64,000 nt of DNA from assembly GCA_030425425.1 (NCBI GenBank), contig JAUIAO010000011.1, positions 46,906 to 110,905 of the forward strand, read 5' to 3'. The stretch's first letter is position 1; the number at the start of each line of letters is the position of its first letter. The notes beneath the pieces were generated by a model. The model was not told where the DNA came from. It did no database searches and saw nothing but the letters and a program-made list of their open reading frames with translations. Shown in pieces: positions 7,992 to 16,801 of the stretch. This DNA is from Bacteroidia bacterium. GTDB lineage: Bacteria > Bacteroidota > Bacteroidia > Cytophagales > Cyclobacteriaceae. The translations under genes were made by a program, and so were the position numbers.

Positions 7992-8741
7992 GTGAAAAGA
8001 ATAGTCATAAAAGTTGGCACGAATGTGCTGGCCAAAACAGATAGTAGCCTGGATAAACTGATTATCAGGCAAATAGTAGTACAACTTGTCAAACTCAAGC
8101 AGCAAGGTTGGAATCCTGTATTGGTATCATCTGGAGCAGTGGGAGCGGGTAGGAATATTCTCCAAAATATTCAAATCGAAGATGAAGCTATCAGACGTCA
8201 GGTTTTTTCTGCTGTAGGCCAAACTACGCTGATGAAGCGATATTTTGAGTTATTTATCGAATATGAAATAGTGAGTGCACAAGTACTCGCTACCAAAGAC
8301 GATTTTACAGAAGGCGAGCATTATGATAATATGATTAACTGTTTTGAGGGGTTGATTTCACAGGGAATCATTCCGGTTGTCAATGAAAATGATGTCGTTT
8401 CTCTTACCGAGTTGATGTTTACTGACAATGATGAACTTGCAGGACTGACTGCAAGAATGATTGGTGCAGACAAATTGATTATTCTAAGCAATGTGGATGG
8501 CTTGTACAACCCACATCAGCAGGTAGTTCATGAGGTGCCTTATGGAGATGATTCCTTCAGAGAGTTTATCTCTTCAGAAAAATCAGGCTTGGGGCGAGGA
8601 GGAATGCACTCAAAATTTGAGATTGCTACGAAATGCGCAGAAGCAGGAATAGAGACTTACATAGCCAATGGAAAAATAGATAATGTTATTTTGGAGATTG
8701 CTGATGGTCAGTCTGTTGGCACTAAATTTTTGAAAAAGTAA
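7992..8741 (+). CDS. proB: Glutamate 5-kinase
   Basis: 249 aa. It makes gamma-glutamyl phosphate, the first step from glutamate to proline. The amino-acid-kinase fold is seen from KRIVIKVGTNVLAK (1-15, with a GTG start), VLVSSGAVGAGR (about 42-53), VVNENDVVSLTE and TDNDELAGLTARMIGADKLI, to GLGRGGMHSKFEIA. It lacks the C-terminal PUA domain of E. coli ProB (367 aa), as do many Bacteroidota versions. Only 2 bases separate it from proA, so the pair is one operon. Confidence 0.95.
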   Translation: MKRIVIKVGTNVLAKTDSSLDKLIIRQIVVQLVKLKQQGWNPVLVSSGAVGAGRNILQNIQIEDEAIRRQVFSAVGQTTLMKRYFELFIEYEIVSAQVLATKDDFTEGEHYDNMINCFEGLISQGIIPVVNENDVVSLTELMFTDNDELAGLTARMIGADKLIILSNVDGLYNPHQQVVHEVPYGDDSFREFISSEKSGLGRGGMHSKFEIATKCAEAGIETYIANGKIDNVILEIADGQSVGTKFLKK

Positions 8742-8743
8742 TT

Positions 8744-9994
8744 ATGGAGCAAGCAATAAAAGAGAACTTACTGAAGGTGCAGCAAGTAAGCTCAAAACTA
8801 GTGGAATTGAGCGATGGGAAGTTTCAGAAAATACTCAATGAGGTATCCGGACTTGCGTGGGAACGAAGAGATGTGATTTTGCAGGCCAATCAATTGGATT
8901 TGGACCGAATGGATCCCAAAGATCCCAAATATGATCGCTTGCTACTCAATGAAGATCGATTGAAATCGATATTGGAGGACATCAAAAAGGTTGCCGTGCT
9001 TCCAAGCCCTCTAGGGCGACTTTTGGAAGAGAAAACTTTGAATAATGGATTGCATATTATCAGAATGTCGGTACCGATTGGAGTCATTGCTGTGGTGTAT
9101 GAGTCCAGACCGAATGTGACTTTTGATGTGTTTTCGCTGTGTCTCAAAACAGGAAATGCCTGTGTACTGAAGGGGAGTAGAGATGCCAAAGACTCCAATG
9201 AAGCCATAGTTGCTGTTATTCAGGAGGTATTGGATAAATACGGACTGAAAGATGCTGTTTATTTAGCTCCAGCTGAGCGAGAGGCACTACCCCATATTCT
9301 CAAGGCTGAGGGGCTAATAGACTGTGCAATTCCGAGAGGAAGTCAGGGGCTGATCAATTTTGTGAGAAATAATGCGACAATTCCTGTAATAGAAACCGGG
9401 GCTGGAATAGTACATACTTATGTGGATGAAACTGCGGAATTGAATAAAGCCAAAGCGATTGTTCAAAATGCAAAAACACGACGGGTGAGCGTGTGTAATG
9501 CGCTAGATTGTTTAGTGATACATGAAAAGCTGCTGGGTGATTTGCCGGAAATAGTTGCTGGAATGGATAATGATTTTCGGGTGGAGGTCTATGCAGACGA
9601 GCGATCATTTGAGAGTCTGGCATCCAGCTATGATAGTTCATTGTTAAAAAAGGCGAGTCAAGAAGACTTTGGGATAGAATGGCTGAGTCATAAGATGTCT
9701 ATCAAAACTGTTTCTAATCTTGAGGAGGCATTCGCACACATTGCAAAGTACAGCTCTAAGCATAGTGAAGCGGTTGTAGCCGAAGACCGAGAGGTGATTG
9801 ATGCATTTCTTAAGCGCGTAGATGCAGCATGTGTATATGCCAATGCAAGTACTGCTTTTTCTGATGGAGGAGAATTTGGATTAGGTGCTGAAATAGGCAT
9901 TAGTACTCAGAAACTGCATGCTCGCGGACCTATGGGACTGAGAGAAATGACTAGCTACAAATGGGTGGTTAATGGAGATGGACAAATTCGGTGA
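8744..9994 (+). CDS. proA: Gamma-glutamyl phosphate reductase
   Basis: 416 aa, full length. An NADPH-dependent aldehyde-dehydrogenase-fold enzyme that reduces the ProB product to glutamate semialdehyde. Recognised by VPIGVIAVVYESRPNVTFD, CVLKGSRDAKDSNEA, IPRGSQGLINFVRNNATIPV and the catalytic-Cys region RRVSVCNALDCLVIH. The C-terminal ARGPMGLREMTSYKWVV is strongly conserved in ProA. It lies 2 bases behind proB. Confidence 0.97.
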   Translation: MEQAIKENLLKVQQVSSKLVELSDGKFQKILNEVSGLAWERRDVILQANQLDLDRMDPKDPKYDRLLLNEDRLKSILEDIKKVAVLPSPLGRLLEEKTLNNGLHIIRMSVPIGVIAVVYESRPNVTFDVFSLCLKTGNACVLKGSRDAKDSNEAIVAVIQEVLDKYGLKDAVYLAPAEREALPHILKAEGLIDCAIPRGSQGLINFVRNNATIPVIETGAGIVHTYVDETAELNKAKAIVQNAKTRRVSVCNALDCLVIHEKLLGDLPEIVAGMDNDFRVEVYADERSFESLASSYDSSLLKKASQEDFGIEWLSHKMSIKTVSNLEEAFAHIAKYSSKHSEAVVAEDREVIDAFLKRVDAACVYANASTAFSDGGEFGLGAEIGISTQKLHARGPMGLREMTSYKWVVNGDGQIR

Positions 9995-10085
9995 TCGGTT
10001 TTCGGTGATCTGGATGGTTTCAAGGTGAAAAAACGTAAAGAATAGAGGAAGGATCTTTTACTAATTATGTTTTAAATGATTAATT

Positions 10086-10133
10086 CCCAATAACCCAATA
10101 ACCCAATAACCCAATAACCCAATAACCCAATAA
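10086..10133. repeat. Microsatellite: six perfect copies of CCCAATAA
   Basis: Six uninterrupted 8-base units, CCCAATAA, end 16 bases before the ATG of the aminotransferase at 10150. An 8-base unit is outside the usual 1-7-bp bacterial phase-variation repeats but could still change by slippage. Because it is upstream of the start it would alter promoter or leader spacing, not reading frame. Confidence 0.97.
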
Positions 10134-10149
10134 CTATTAACAAAAGCAA

Positions 10150-11277
10150 ATGAGTTTATTCAATGTATATCCACTTTTCCCAATCGAAATTGTAAAAGGA
10201 GAGGGAAGTTATGTGTTTGATAATAAAGGAAATAAATACCTGGATTTGTATGGCGGACATGCAGTTATTTCCATTGGGCATTCTCATCCACATTATGTAA
10301 AACGAATTACCGACCAGGTACAGAAACTAGGGTTTTACTCCAATTCAATTCAGAACCCACTACAAGAACAATTAGCTGAAAAAGTAGGGGAATTATCCGG
10401 CCGTCCGGACTGGAACCTGTTCTTATGCAATTCTGGAGCTGAAGCCAATGAGAATGCCCTAAAACTAGCATCCTTTCATACCGGTAAAAAGAAGATCATT
10501 TCTTTCACCAAAGGCTTTCATGGAAGAACTTCTCTTGCGGTGGCAGTTACGGATAATAAGAACATCGTTGCGCCAGTTAATGAAACTGAGAATTCCCTCA
10601 TTCTTCCGTTCAATGATTTAGGAGCACTTGAGAATGCTTTTGCTGAAAATGAAATTGCTGCTGTGATCATTGAAGGTATTCAGGGAATCGGCGGGATCAA
10701 TATTCCTGATCAGGAATTTATCGCTAAAATTCGAACATTCTGTGATCAGCATGGTGCCGTCTACATCGCAGATGCCATTCAGTGTGGGTATGGACGTAGT
10801 GGCCAATTTTTCTCTCATGATTATTACAATATCGAGGCAGATTTATACACGATGGCCAAAGGTATGGGTAATGGTTTTCCTATCGGTGGTGTATTGATCT
10901 CGCCAAAATTCGAAGCAAAATTCGGGTTGTTGGGGACTACTTTTGGAGGAAACCATTTAGCCAGTTCGGCGGCTTTGGCAGTGGCTGAAGTAATCCAGAA
11001 TGAAAACCTTATGCACAATTCCATGGTAGTTGGAGATTATCTGATTGATGAGCTTCGAAGTATGGAAAGTGTTCAGGAAGTGCGTGGACGAGGTATGATG
11101 ATTGGTATAGATATGCCTTATGAGGTGGCTGAGTTGAGAAAACGATTATTATTTGATCATCAGATTTTCACTGGCTCTGCATCCAGTAAAAATACGATTC
11201 GTCTATTGCCGGCACTTAACCTATCCAAAAGTCAGGCTGATCATTTTCTAGAGGAATTCGCGAAAGCTATTAAGTAA
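10150..11277 (+). CDS. Class III PLP aminotransferase, ArgD-like (acetyl/succinylornithine type)
   Basis: 375 aa. Class III fold with LYGGHAVISIGHSHPHYV, NSGAEANENALKLA, KGFHGRTSLAVAVTD, the Schiff-base lysine in TMAKGMGNGFPIGG (near residue 237) and GTTFGGNHLASSAALAV. This branch normally sits beside proBA/arg genes in Bacteroidota and transaminates N-acyl-ornithine. The motif that reads DEVQTG in the second ArgD here (13268) reads DAIQCG in this protein (near 208): the Asp contacting the PLP ring is kept but the next Glu is Ala. That may mark a different acyl donor or a changed amino donor. It follows proBA after 155 bases that hold the microsatellite. Confidence 0.85.
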   Translation: MSLFNVYPLFPIEIVKGEGSYVFDNKGNKYLDLYGGHAVISIGHSHPHYVKRITDQVQKLGFYSNSIQNPLQEQLAEKVGELSGRPDWNLFLCNSGAEANENALKLASFHTGKKKIISFTKGFHGRTSLAVAVTDNKNIVAPVNETENSLILPFNDLGALENAFAENEIAAVIIEGIQGIGGINIPDQEFIAKIRTFCDQHGAVYIADAIQCGYGRSGQFFSHDYYNIEADLYTMAKGMGNGFPIGGVLISPKFEAKFGLLGTTFGGNHLASSAALAVAEVIQNENLMHNSMVVGDYLIDELRSMESVQEVRGRGMMIGIDMPYEVAELRKRLLFDHQIFTGSASSKNTIRLLPALNLSKSQADHFLEEFAKAIK

Positions 11278-11352
11278 GGATCATAGCCGAATGGGGATTT
11301 TTGAGTATTTAAATTTGAGTAATTTTCATGCAGAGATTGCACCTCGATTCAG

Positions 11353-12432
11353 ATGTTTCAAAAGTTCTCGCTCATCATAATTTTCGGTCTCTTTTTTACT
11401 TCATGTAAAAAAGAGGAGATTGACTTATCCAGCGTAGATTATATCACCATAACATCTCTCGTTCCTCAAGTCTACCTTGGTTCTGGAAATTCGCTGGAGT
11501 TAAAACCGAAAGCATACGACTCACTTGGTAGAAGCTTGTATCGCTCAGGGTGGAAGTTTTACGCCGATGGAGAGAAAATTACAAGTAGATTTTATCCCGA
11601 TCAGGACGGCTTGTACAATGTCTGGGTGGAGCTTGGTGAATTAACTTCTGATACTTTACAGATTCAAGCTGTAGGTGAAAAAAAGTATGATCTCTTCACC
11701 TTCAAAATGATTATTCATGTAGTCAATCTCCCGGATTTGGATTTCGAATTGATTTATGAATCTTACGAACATGCCAATAAAGCATGTTCAAATAACCTTG
11801 GCAGTGAGAGTCCAAACGCCCAGTCTCCGGCTTTTTATTTTGAGCTGGCTGAAGTCGATCCTTTCGGTAAGGCGTTGGAACATCACGGGATAATTGTGGA
11901 GCAAGATATTCCTCCTGATATCAAACTTCGTGAATTGCAAGAGATTAAGAAACTGCGCCAATGGAATCCAGATCAGTACATCAATGTATGGATTTCAGAT
12001 GTCCATCCAAATGCATGGGCAAACCTGCCTTTCCTGGATGAGTATCATTCTATTGCTGAGCTTGATACGATTCCTGAAGAGCAGAAAAGTGTTTTGTCCA
12101 TGGTCAATATCATGCCGGAGCAATTGGGGGGTGATAACAATACTCTGACTCACGAACTAGGACATTTTTTTGGTTTATATCATCTTTTCACAACGAGCTG
12201 CTTGTATGATGCGGATTATTGTTCTGATACACCTAAGTATGTGCACCCAGGAAAAAATGATTTGCCTTACGAATCATGTAATGGTTGGAATTTTTATCGT
12301 GATAATCATATGGATTACACCAACGAACCAACATTTACTTTTACCTATCAGCAGGTAGAGCGTATGAGGTATGTATTGAAATATGGACGTTATGTTGGGA
12401 ATAGGAGAGGTCTGGAGTACCAACCATTCTGA
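11353..12432 (+). CDS. M43 (pappalysin/cytophagalysin)-type zinc metalloprotease lipoprotein
   Basis: 359 aa. The N-terminal signal ends in a lipobox (FGLFFTSC, Cys near 17), so it is a lipoprotein. Residues 25-120 look like a beta-sandwich. The catalytic part contains the extended zinc motif HELGHFFGLYH (HExxHxxGxxH) near residue 262, and a downstream MDYTNEPTFTFTYQQVERM, matching the Met-turn and the Q..RM helix of M43 proteases. Paired cysteines (SCLYDADYCSDTP, YESCNGW) probably form disulfides. The substrate is unknown. Its 3' end overlaps the convergent GNAT gene by 43 bases. Confidence 0.85.
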   Translation: MFQKFSLIIIFGLFFTSCKKEEIDLSSVDYITITSLVPQVYLGSGNSLELKPKAYDSLGRSLYRSGWKFYADGEKITSRFYPDQDGLYNVWVELGELTSDTLQIQAVGEKKYDLFTFKMIIHVVNLPDLDFELIYESYEHANKACSNNLGSESPNAQSPAFYFELAEVDPFGKALEHHGIIVEQDIPPDIKLRELQEIKKLRQWNPDQYINVWISDVHPNAWANLPFLDEYHSIAELDTIPEEQKSVLSMVNIMPEQLGGDNNTLTHELGHFFGLYHLFTTSCLYDADYCSDTPKYVHPGKNDLPYESCNGWNFYRDNHMDYTNEPTFTFTYQQVERMRYVLKYGRYVGNRRGLEYQPF

Positions 12433-12947
12433 GTATATTGATATTTAGGGTTTATGAGTTCATAGAGGTGATCATCCACGATCACATTATTTTTGATGGC
12501 AGCTTTTTTAGCAATACCGAATTTTTTAAACCCACATTTTTCCATTACTCTTCCGGAAGCCGCATTGAAGTCAAAATGACCAGCTTCCAGCCTTACAATG
12601 TCCAATTCCATAAAAGCATATTGCACCAAGAGGTTGAGAGCGGCCGTGGCAATGCCTTTACCCCAATAAGGTTCTCCTATCCAGTAACCAACTATCGATG
12701 TTATCCTGAATACATCGGTTTTAGGTTCCAGTCCAATTACTCCGGCAAGATTACCTTGATATTCGATGGCTAATGTGAGTGTGGGAGACTCTTGCTGTTT
12801 TGAATGGATGAATGATTGGGCATCACTCAAAGAATATGGGTTTGGAAAATAATCCCTGACATTATTCCAGATTTTGATATTGTTGGCCAAAGTTGCCAGC
12901 TCCGTTGAATCTTCTGATTTTAATGGACGTATTTTAGTTCCGCTCAT
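12390..12947 (-). CDS. GNAT-family N-acetyltransferase, RimJ/RimL-like
   Basis: 185 aa. A RimJ/RimL-type GNAT fold: KIRPLKSEDSTELATLANN at the start, GVIGLEPK, the acceptor-side strand VGYWIGEPYWGKGIATAAL containing the acetyl-CoA pyrophosphate loop, and MELDIVRLEAGHFDFNAASGRVMEKCGFKK, typical of ribosomal-protein or small-molecule acetyltransferases. The substrate cannot be predicted. The tail overlaps the convergent metalloprotease gene. Confidence 0.88.
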   Translation of the reverse strand: MSGTKIRPLKSEDSTELATLANNIKIWNNVRDYFPNPYSLSDAQSFIHSKQQESPTLTLAIEYQGNLAGVIGLEPKTDVFRITSIVGYWIGEPYWGKGIATAALNLLVQYAFMELDIVRLEAGHFDFNAASGRVMEKCGFKKFGIAKKAAIKNNVIVDDHLYELINPKYQYTQNGWYSRPLLFPT

Positions 12948-13267
12948 TAGTTGGAATATACTTTTTGAAAGATTTAGTTTTTCTCAGAAATCTAGTCAAA
13001 ATACGGGGACAAATAGTTTAAACCTCCAATTTGCCATTCATATTTATCATTGAAATATGAATTAAATCAAACAAATCATGCGTAAAAGGCCTTTATATGG
13101 TGTTACTTTGTAATTAAACCAAAGGCCAGAGGTATCGAGTTTTTAAAAACTGACTATACCAGACTTCAATTTTCACTTTTCATAAAGCGAAGTTTCTTCG
13201 TTAACAGGCCAACTGAATTTAATTTCATCATTTTTCAACTTTTTTCTCAATAACAATTTATAGATAA
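12948..13267. other. 320-base intergenic region upstream of argD, with an inverted repeat
   Basis: No gene seen. It contains an exact 10-bp inverted repeat ATTCATATTT / AAATATGAAT with a 7-base spacer at 13036-13062, and a 7-bp pair GGCCTTT/AAAGGCC around 13089-13129. The first resembles half-sites of arginine-repressor boxes in composition, but the arms point the opposite way to the standard TGAAT-N4-ATTCA box. Whether either regulates argD is unknown. Confidence 0.4.
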
Positions 13268-14461
13268 ATGGACTATTCATCGGTTGATTTACACAACATC
13301 GATCAAAAACATTATTTACCAACTTTCAAGCGTTATCCACTCGCATTCAAAAAAGGTCTCGGCTCAAGAATATGGGATGTGGAGGGCAATGAATACATTG
13401 ATGTTTTGGCGGGAATTGCCGTCAATAACGTAGGGCATTGTCACCCCAAGGTTGCGGAGGCCATTAGTAAGCAGGCGCATGAGCTCATGCATATTTCCAA
13501 TTTTTATGTAAGTGAGCCACAGATGTTACTTGCTCAAAAGTTGGCTCATTTATCTGGATTGGAGCGAGTGTTTTTTGGCAATAGCGGAGCAGAAGCTGCC
13601 GAAGGTGCGATTAAAATCGCAAGGAAATATGCCAGTAAAAATGGTCGAGGGCCGAAGATAATTGCTATGAAAAATGCATTTCATGGCAGAACCCTGGCTA
13701 CTGTAGCCGCAACAGGAAAAAAAGCCATGATGAACGGATTTGACCCGATTCCGGAAGGGTTCATTCATGCTCCATTTAATGATTTTGAGGCAGTGAAAAA
13801 TTTGATAACCGATGAAATCGGAGGGATTATGCTGGAGCCTATTCAGGGTGAAGGTGGCATCAACCCTGCTGATCAGGAGTATTTGGAGCAGTTGAGAGCG
13901 TTCTGTGATGAGCAAAATCTAGTCCTTGTTTTTGATGAAGTTCAAACTGGGATAGGTCGAACAGGGAAGATGTTTGCGCATGAGCATTATGGTGTCAAAC
14001 CAGATGTAATGACGCTTGCAAAAGGTCTTGGTGGCGGAGTACCTGTGGGAGCGGTATTGGCTTCAGAGAAGGTTGGATCTGCAATAGATTGGGGTGATCA
14101 TGGGACTACTTTTGGAGGTAATCCATTAGTCTGTGCAGCTTCACTAGCCGTGCTGGGAGTCATAGAATCAGAAAATTTATTACAGGAAGCTACAGAAAAA
14201 GGTGCGTGGTTGATGTCAGAGCTACATGATGCCAAAGAAGATTTTCCAGAGATTACAGAGGTTCGCGGAAAAGGACTCATGATTGGAGTAGAATTGACTT
14301 TGGATGCCAAGGCAGTGGTTGGTACTATGCTGGAGCACAAAGTGCTTGCAAATGCCACCGCGGGTCATGTCGTTCGATTAGTTCCTCCGCTCAATATTCC
14401 TATGGAAGACCTGAAAACAACATTGGAGGTATTGTTAAAATCAATTAAAGCAAATCGATAA
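13268..14461 (+). CDS. argD: Acetylornithine aminotransferase
   Basis: 397 aa. A canonical class III aminotransferase converting N-acetylglutamate semialdehyde to N-acetylornithine. Key segments: GNEYIDVLAGIAVNNVGHCH, FFGNSGAEAAEGAIKIARK, AFHGRTLATVAATG, VFDEVQTGIGRTGKMF (Asp for the PLP ring), the PLP lysine in TLAKGLGGGVPVGA (near residue 250) and GTTFGGNPLVCAASLAV. It is followed directly by argC (stop and start adjacent) and then argJ. Some such enzymes also serve lysine synthesis as DapC. Confidence 0.95.
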   Translation: MDYSSVDLHNIDQKHYLPTFKRYPLAFKKGLGSRIWDVEGNEYIDVLAGIAVNNVGHCHPKVAEAISKQAHELMHISNFYVSEPQMLLAQKLAHLSGLERVFFGNSGAEAAEGAIKIARKYASKNGRGPKIIAMKNAFHGRTLATVAATGKKAMMNGFDPIPEGFIHAPFNDFEAVKNLITDEIGGIMLEPIQGEGGINPADQEYLEQLRAFCDEQNLVLVFDEVQTGIGRTGKMFAHEHYGVKPDVMTLAKGLGGGVPVGAVLASEKVGSAIDWGDHGTTFGGNPLVCAASLAVLGVIESENLLQEATEKGAWLMSELHDAKEDFPEITEVRGKGLMIGVELTLDAKAVVGTMLEHKVLANATAGHVVRLVPPLNIPMEDLKTTLEVLLKSIKANR

Positions 14462-15499
14462 ATGAAGAAATATAATATAGGAATCATAGGAGCTACTGGC
14501 TACACAGGAAGCGAACTGGTAAGGATTCTATTGGGCCATCCGCAGGTTTCGATTTCCCTGATCACTTCGGAAAGCAGAAGTGGAGAGCGATTTTCAGATG
14601 TACATCCCCAATTCACCGGAATTTGTGATATTGAGCTGGATAGCCTTGAAAATATCGATAACTATGATTTAGACCTTGTTTTTTTGGCACTTCCTCACGG
14701 CGTATCGATGGATTTTGTAAAAGAGCACCATCAGAAGTCATTCAAAATTGTAGATCTCAGCGGGGATTTTCGGTTGTCTTCAAAAGATGTTTATGAAGCC
14801 TGGTACAACAAAGAACATAGCTTTGATCCGGGCTTTGAGTCTGCTGTATTTGGATTGCCCGAACTTTGGAGGAGGAGAATTGAAAAAGCCAGTTTAGTGG
14901 CAAATCCGGGCTGTTTTCCTACCTCTTCTATCCTTGCATTGGCACCACTTCTAAAAGAGGGTGTCATAGAGAAGGAAAACATCATTGTTGATTCTAAAAC
15001 CGGTGTGACTGGGGCGGGAATCAAGGCTAAGCCTAACACACATTTCCCTGTGGTAAATGACAATTTCACGGCTTATGGTGTGAAATCACATCGACATACC
15101 ATTGAAATACAAGAGATCATCAGTAAATACTCTGATGTGATGGCTACTGTGCTTTTTACGCCTCATTTGTTGCCGGTAGATCGTGGTATTCTCTCCACCT
15201 GTTACACCAAGCCAAAGGGTGATATTGATGAAAAGACCGTGAAAAGAATCTATAAGGATTATTATGAAAACGAATCTTTTATTCGATTAAGAGACGATAT
15301 ACCGAGTCTCAAACAAGTAAGAGGTACCAACTTTTTTGATGTTTATGCCACTTATGATGGCCGTACAAACACAATTATTACTATTGGGGTGATAGACAAT
15401 CTCGTGAAAGGTGCAGCTGGCCAGGCAGTACAAAACATGAATATAATGCTTGACTTAGACGAAACATTAGGACTTAATATTTCACCTCTTCAACCATAA
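14462..15499 (+). CDS. argC: N-acetyl-gamma-glutamyl-phosphate reductase
   Basis: 345 aa. Reduces N-acetylglutamyl phosphate to the semialdehyde used by ArgD. The N-terminal NAD(P)-binding motif is GIIGATGYTGSELVRIL; the active-site Cys is in VANPGCFPTSSILALAPLL; SGDFRL, KTGVTGAG and VRGTNFFDVYATYDGRTN are also family hallmarks. The gene starts on the base after the argD stop, so the three arg genes are one operon. The kinase argB is not in the window. Confidence 0.96.
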   Translation: MKKYNIGIIGATGYTGSELVRILLGHPQVSISLITSESRSGERFSDVHPQFTGICDIELDSLENIDNYDLDLVFLALPHGVSMDFVKEHHQKSFKIVDLSGDFRLSSKDVYEAWYNKEHSFDPGFESAVFGLPELWRRRIEKASLVANPGCFPTSSILALAPLLKEGVIEKENIIVDSKTGVTGAGIKAKPNTHFPVVNDNFTAYGVKSHRHTIEIQEIISKYSDVMATVLFTPHLLPVDRGILSTCYTKPKGDIDEKTVKRIYKDYYENESFIRLRDDIPSLKQVRGTNFFDVYATYDGRTNTIITIGVIDNLVKGAAGQAVQNMNIMLDLDETLGLNISPLQP

Positions 15500-15511
15500 A
15501 TAGAGTAAAAA

Positions 15512-16735
15512 ATGAATATGATTAGAAATATCACCAACGTGAGAGGTATCAAATGTTGGGGAGCACATACAGGAGTAAAATCTATGAGAAGGGATCTGGC
15601 ACTTATGTATTCAGAGGTGCCGGCAAAAGTTTCATCAGTATTTACGCAAAATCAAGTGGTGGCGGAGCCTATCAAACTGACCAGAATGCACCTGGAAGAA
15701 AGTGATAATCAGGCACAGGTCATCGTGGTGAATGCAGGAAATGCTAATGCTGTCACTGGAGAGCAGGGAGCGGAAGGAGCTCTGGCTATGGCCAAAACTG
15801 CGGCCGAAGAGTTTAAAGTAGACTTGAATAAGGTCATGGTGGCAAGTACGGGAATCATTGGTGTGAAATTTCCTACGGAAGCGGTAGTGGAGGGAATCAA
15901 AGAAAATGTAAAAAAAATCAGTGAAAACTCACGTGCGGGCTCTTTTGCAGCCAATGCCATTCTGACAACAGATACGTTTGCAAAAGAAGGATATGTAGAG
16001 TTTGATATAGATGGTAATACGATCAATATTGGAGGAATTGCTAAAGGTTCCGGAATGATTCACCCGAATATGGCCACTATGTTGGCGTTTGCCTTTACTG
16101 ATATCAACATTGATCAGAAGCTGCTTGATCGGGCGTTTCGTGAAGCTGTAGATGAATCATTTAACATGATAACAGTAGATGGTGACACTTCTACCAATGA
16201 TATGGCCTGTATCTTGGCAAATGGACTTGCCGACAATGATGAAATTACCTCTGCCAGTGATCCATATTATCTGACATTTAAAGAAAAGCTGAAGGAACTC
16301 ATGATGCACCTTGCCAAGCTAATCGTTTCAGATGGTGAGGGCGCGAGCAAGTTTATTGAGTACCAGTTGAGCGGAGCAAGGTCAAAAGAAGATGCACGTC
16401 ATATGGTTCGAGTAATTTCGGACTCTTCTCTAGTGAAAACGGCCATGTTTGGGAGAGATCCGAACTGGGGACGTATTCTTGCTGCAATGGGAAGATCTGG
16501 AATTGAATTCGATCCCGAAAAGGTAGATCTGTGGCTTGGAAACGAAAATGAGGAAGTAAAAATGCTCGAAATGGGAATGCCTTTGGAATTTGATATGAAT
16601 CTGGTGAAACGAATCCTCAAACAATCAGAAATTATCATCAAGATCAAATTGAGAGAAGGGAGAGCCACAGCTTTAGGCTGGGGAACCGATCTTACAACGG
16701 ATTATGTAATGTTCAATTCAATGTACACAACCTGA
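15512..16735 (+). CDS. argJ: Bifunctional ornithine acetyltransferase / N-acetylglutamate synthase
   Basis: 407 aa. ArgJ moves the acetyl group from acetylornithine back to glutamate, making a cyclic arginine pathway. The self-cleavage site is visible in GSGMIHPNMATMLAFAF: the nucleophilic Thr of ATML separates the alpha and beta chains near residue 188. Other landmarks are NAGNANAVTG, SFNMITVDGDTSTND, and MFGRDPNWGRILAAMGRSG. The last 12 residues include TTDYVMFNSMYTT, a normal ArgJ end. Presence of ArgJ implies N-acetylated intermediates here, not the succinylated ones of Bacteroides. Confidence 0.96.
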   Translation: MNMIRNITNVRGIKCWGAHTGVKSMRRDLALMYSEVPAKVSSVFTQNQVVAEPIKLTRMHLEESDNQAQVIVVNAGNANAVTGEQGAEGALAMAKTAAEEFKVDLNKVMVASTGIIGVKFPTEAVVEGIKENVKKISENSRAGSFAANAILTTDTFAKEGYVEFDIDGNTINIGGIAKGSGMIHPNMATMLAFAFTDINIDQKLLDRAFREAVDESFNMITVDGDTSTNDMACILANGLADNDEITSASDPYYLTFKEKLKELMMHLAKLIVSDGEGASKFIEYQLSGARSKEDARHMVRVISDSSLVKTAMFGRDPNWGRILAAMGRSGIEFDPEKVDLWLGNENEEVKMLEMGMPLEFDMNLVKRILKQSEIIIKIKLREGRATALGWGTDLTTDYVMFNSMYTT

Positions 16736-16749
16736 TCAAGTACTTGAAA

Positions 16750-16786
16750 AAATCCATGAGCAATATTTATTTTTGCTCATGGATTT
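16750..16786 (+). terminator. Stem-loop closing the argDCJ operon
   Basis: A perfect 14-bp stem (AAATCCATGAGCAA with its complement) around a 9-base U/A-rich loop starts 15 bases after argJ. It lacks a strong following U-run, but stem length makes a terminator likely. Confidence 0.6.
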
Positions 16787-16801
16787 AAATGATTAAATGA
16801 C

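Noticed and set aside
10086..10133. Possible CRISPR array
   Set aside because: Units are contiguous 8-mers with no spacers; it is a microsatellite. No CRISPR repeats or cas genes were seen in the window.
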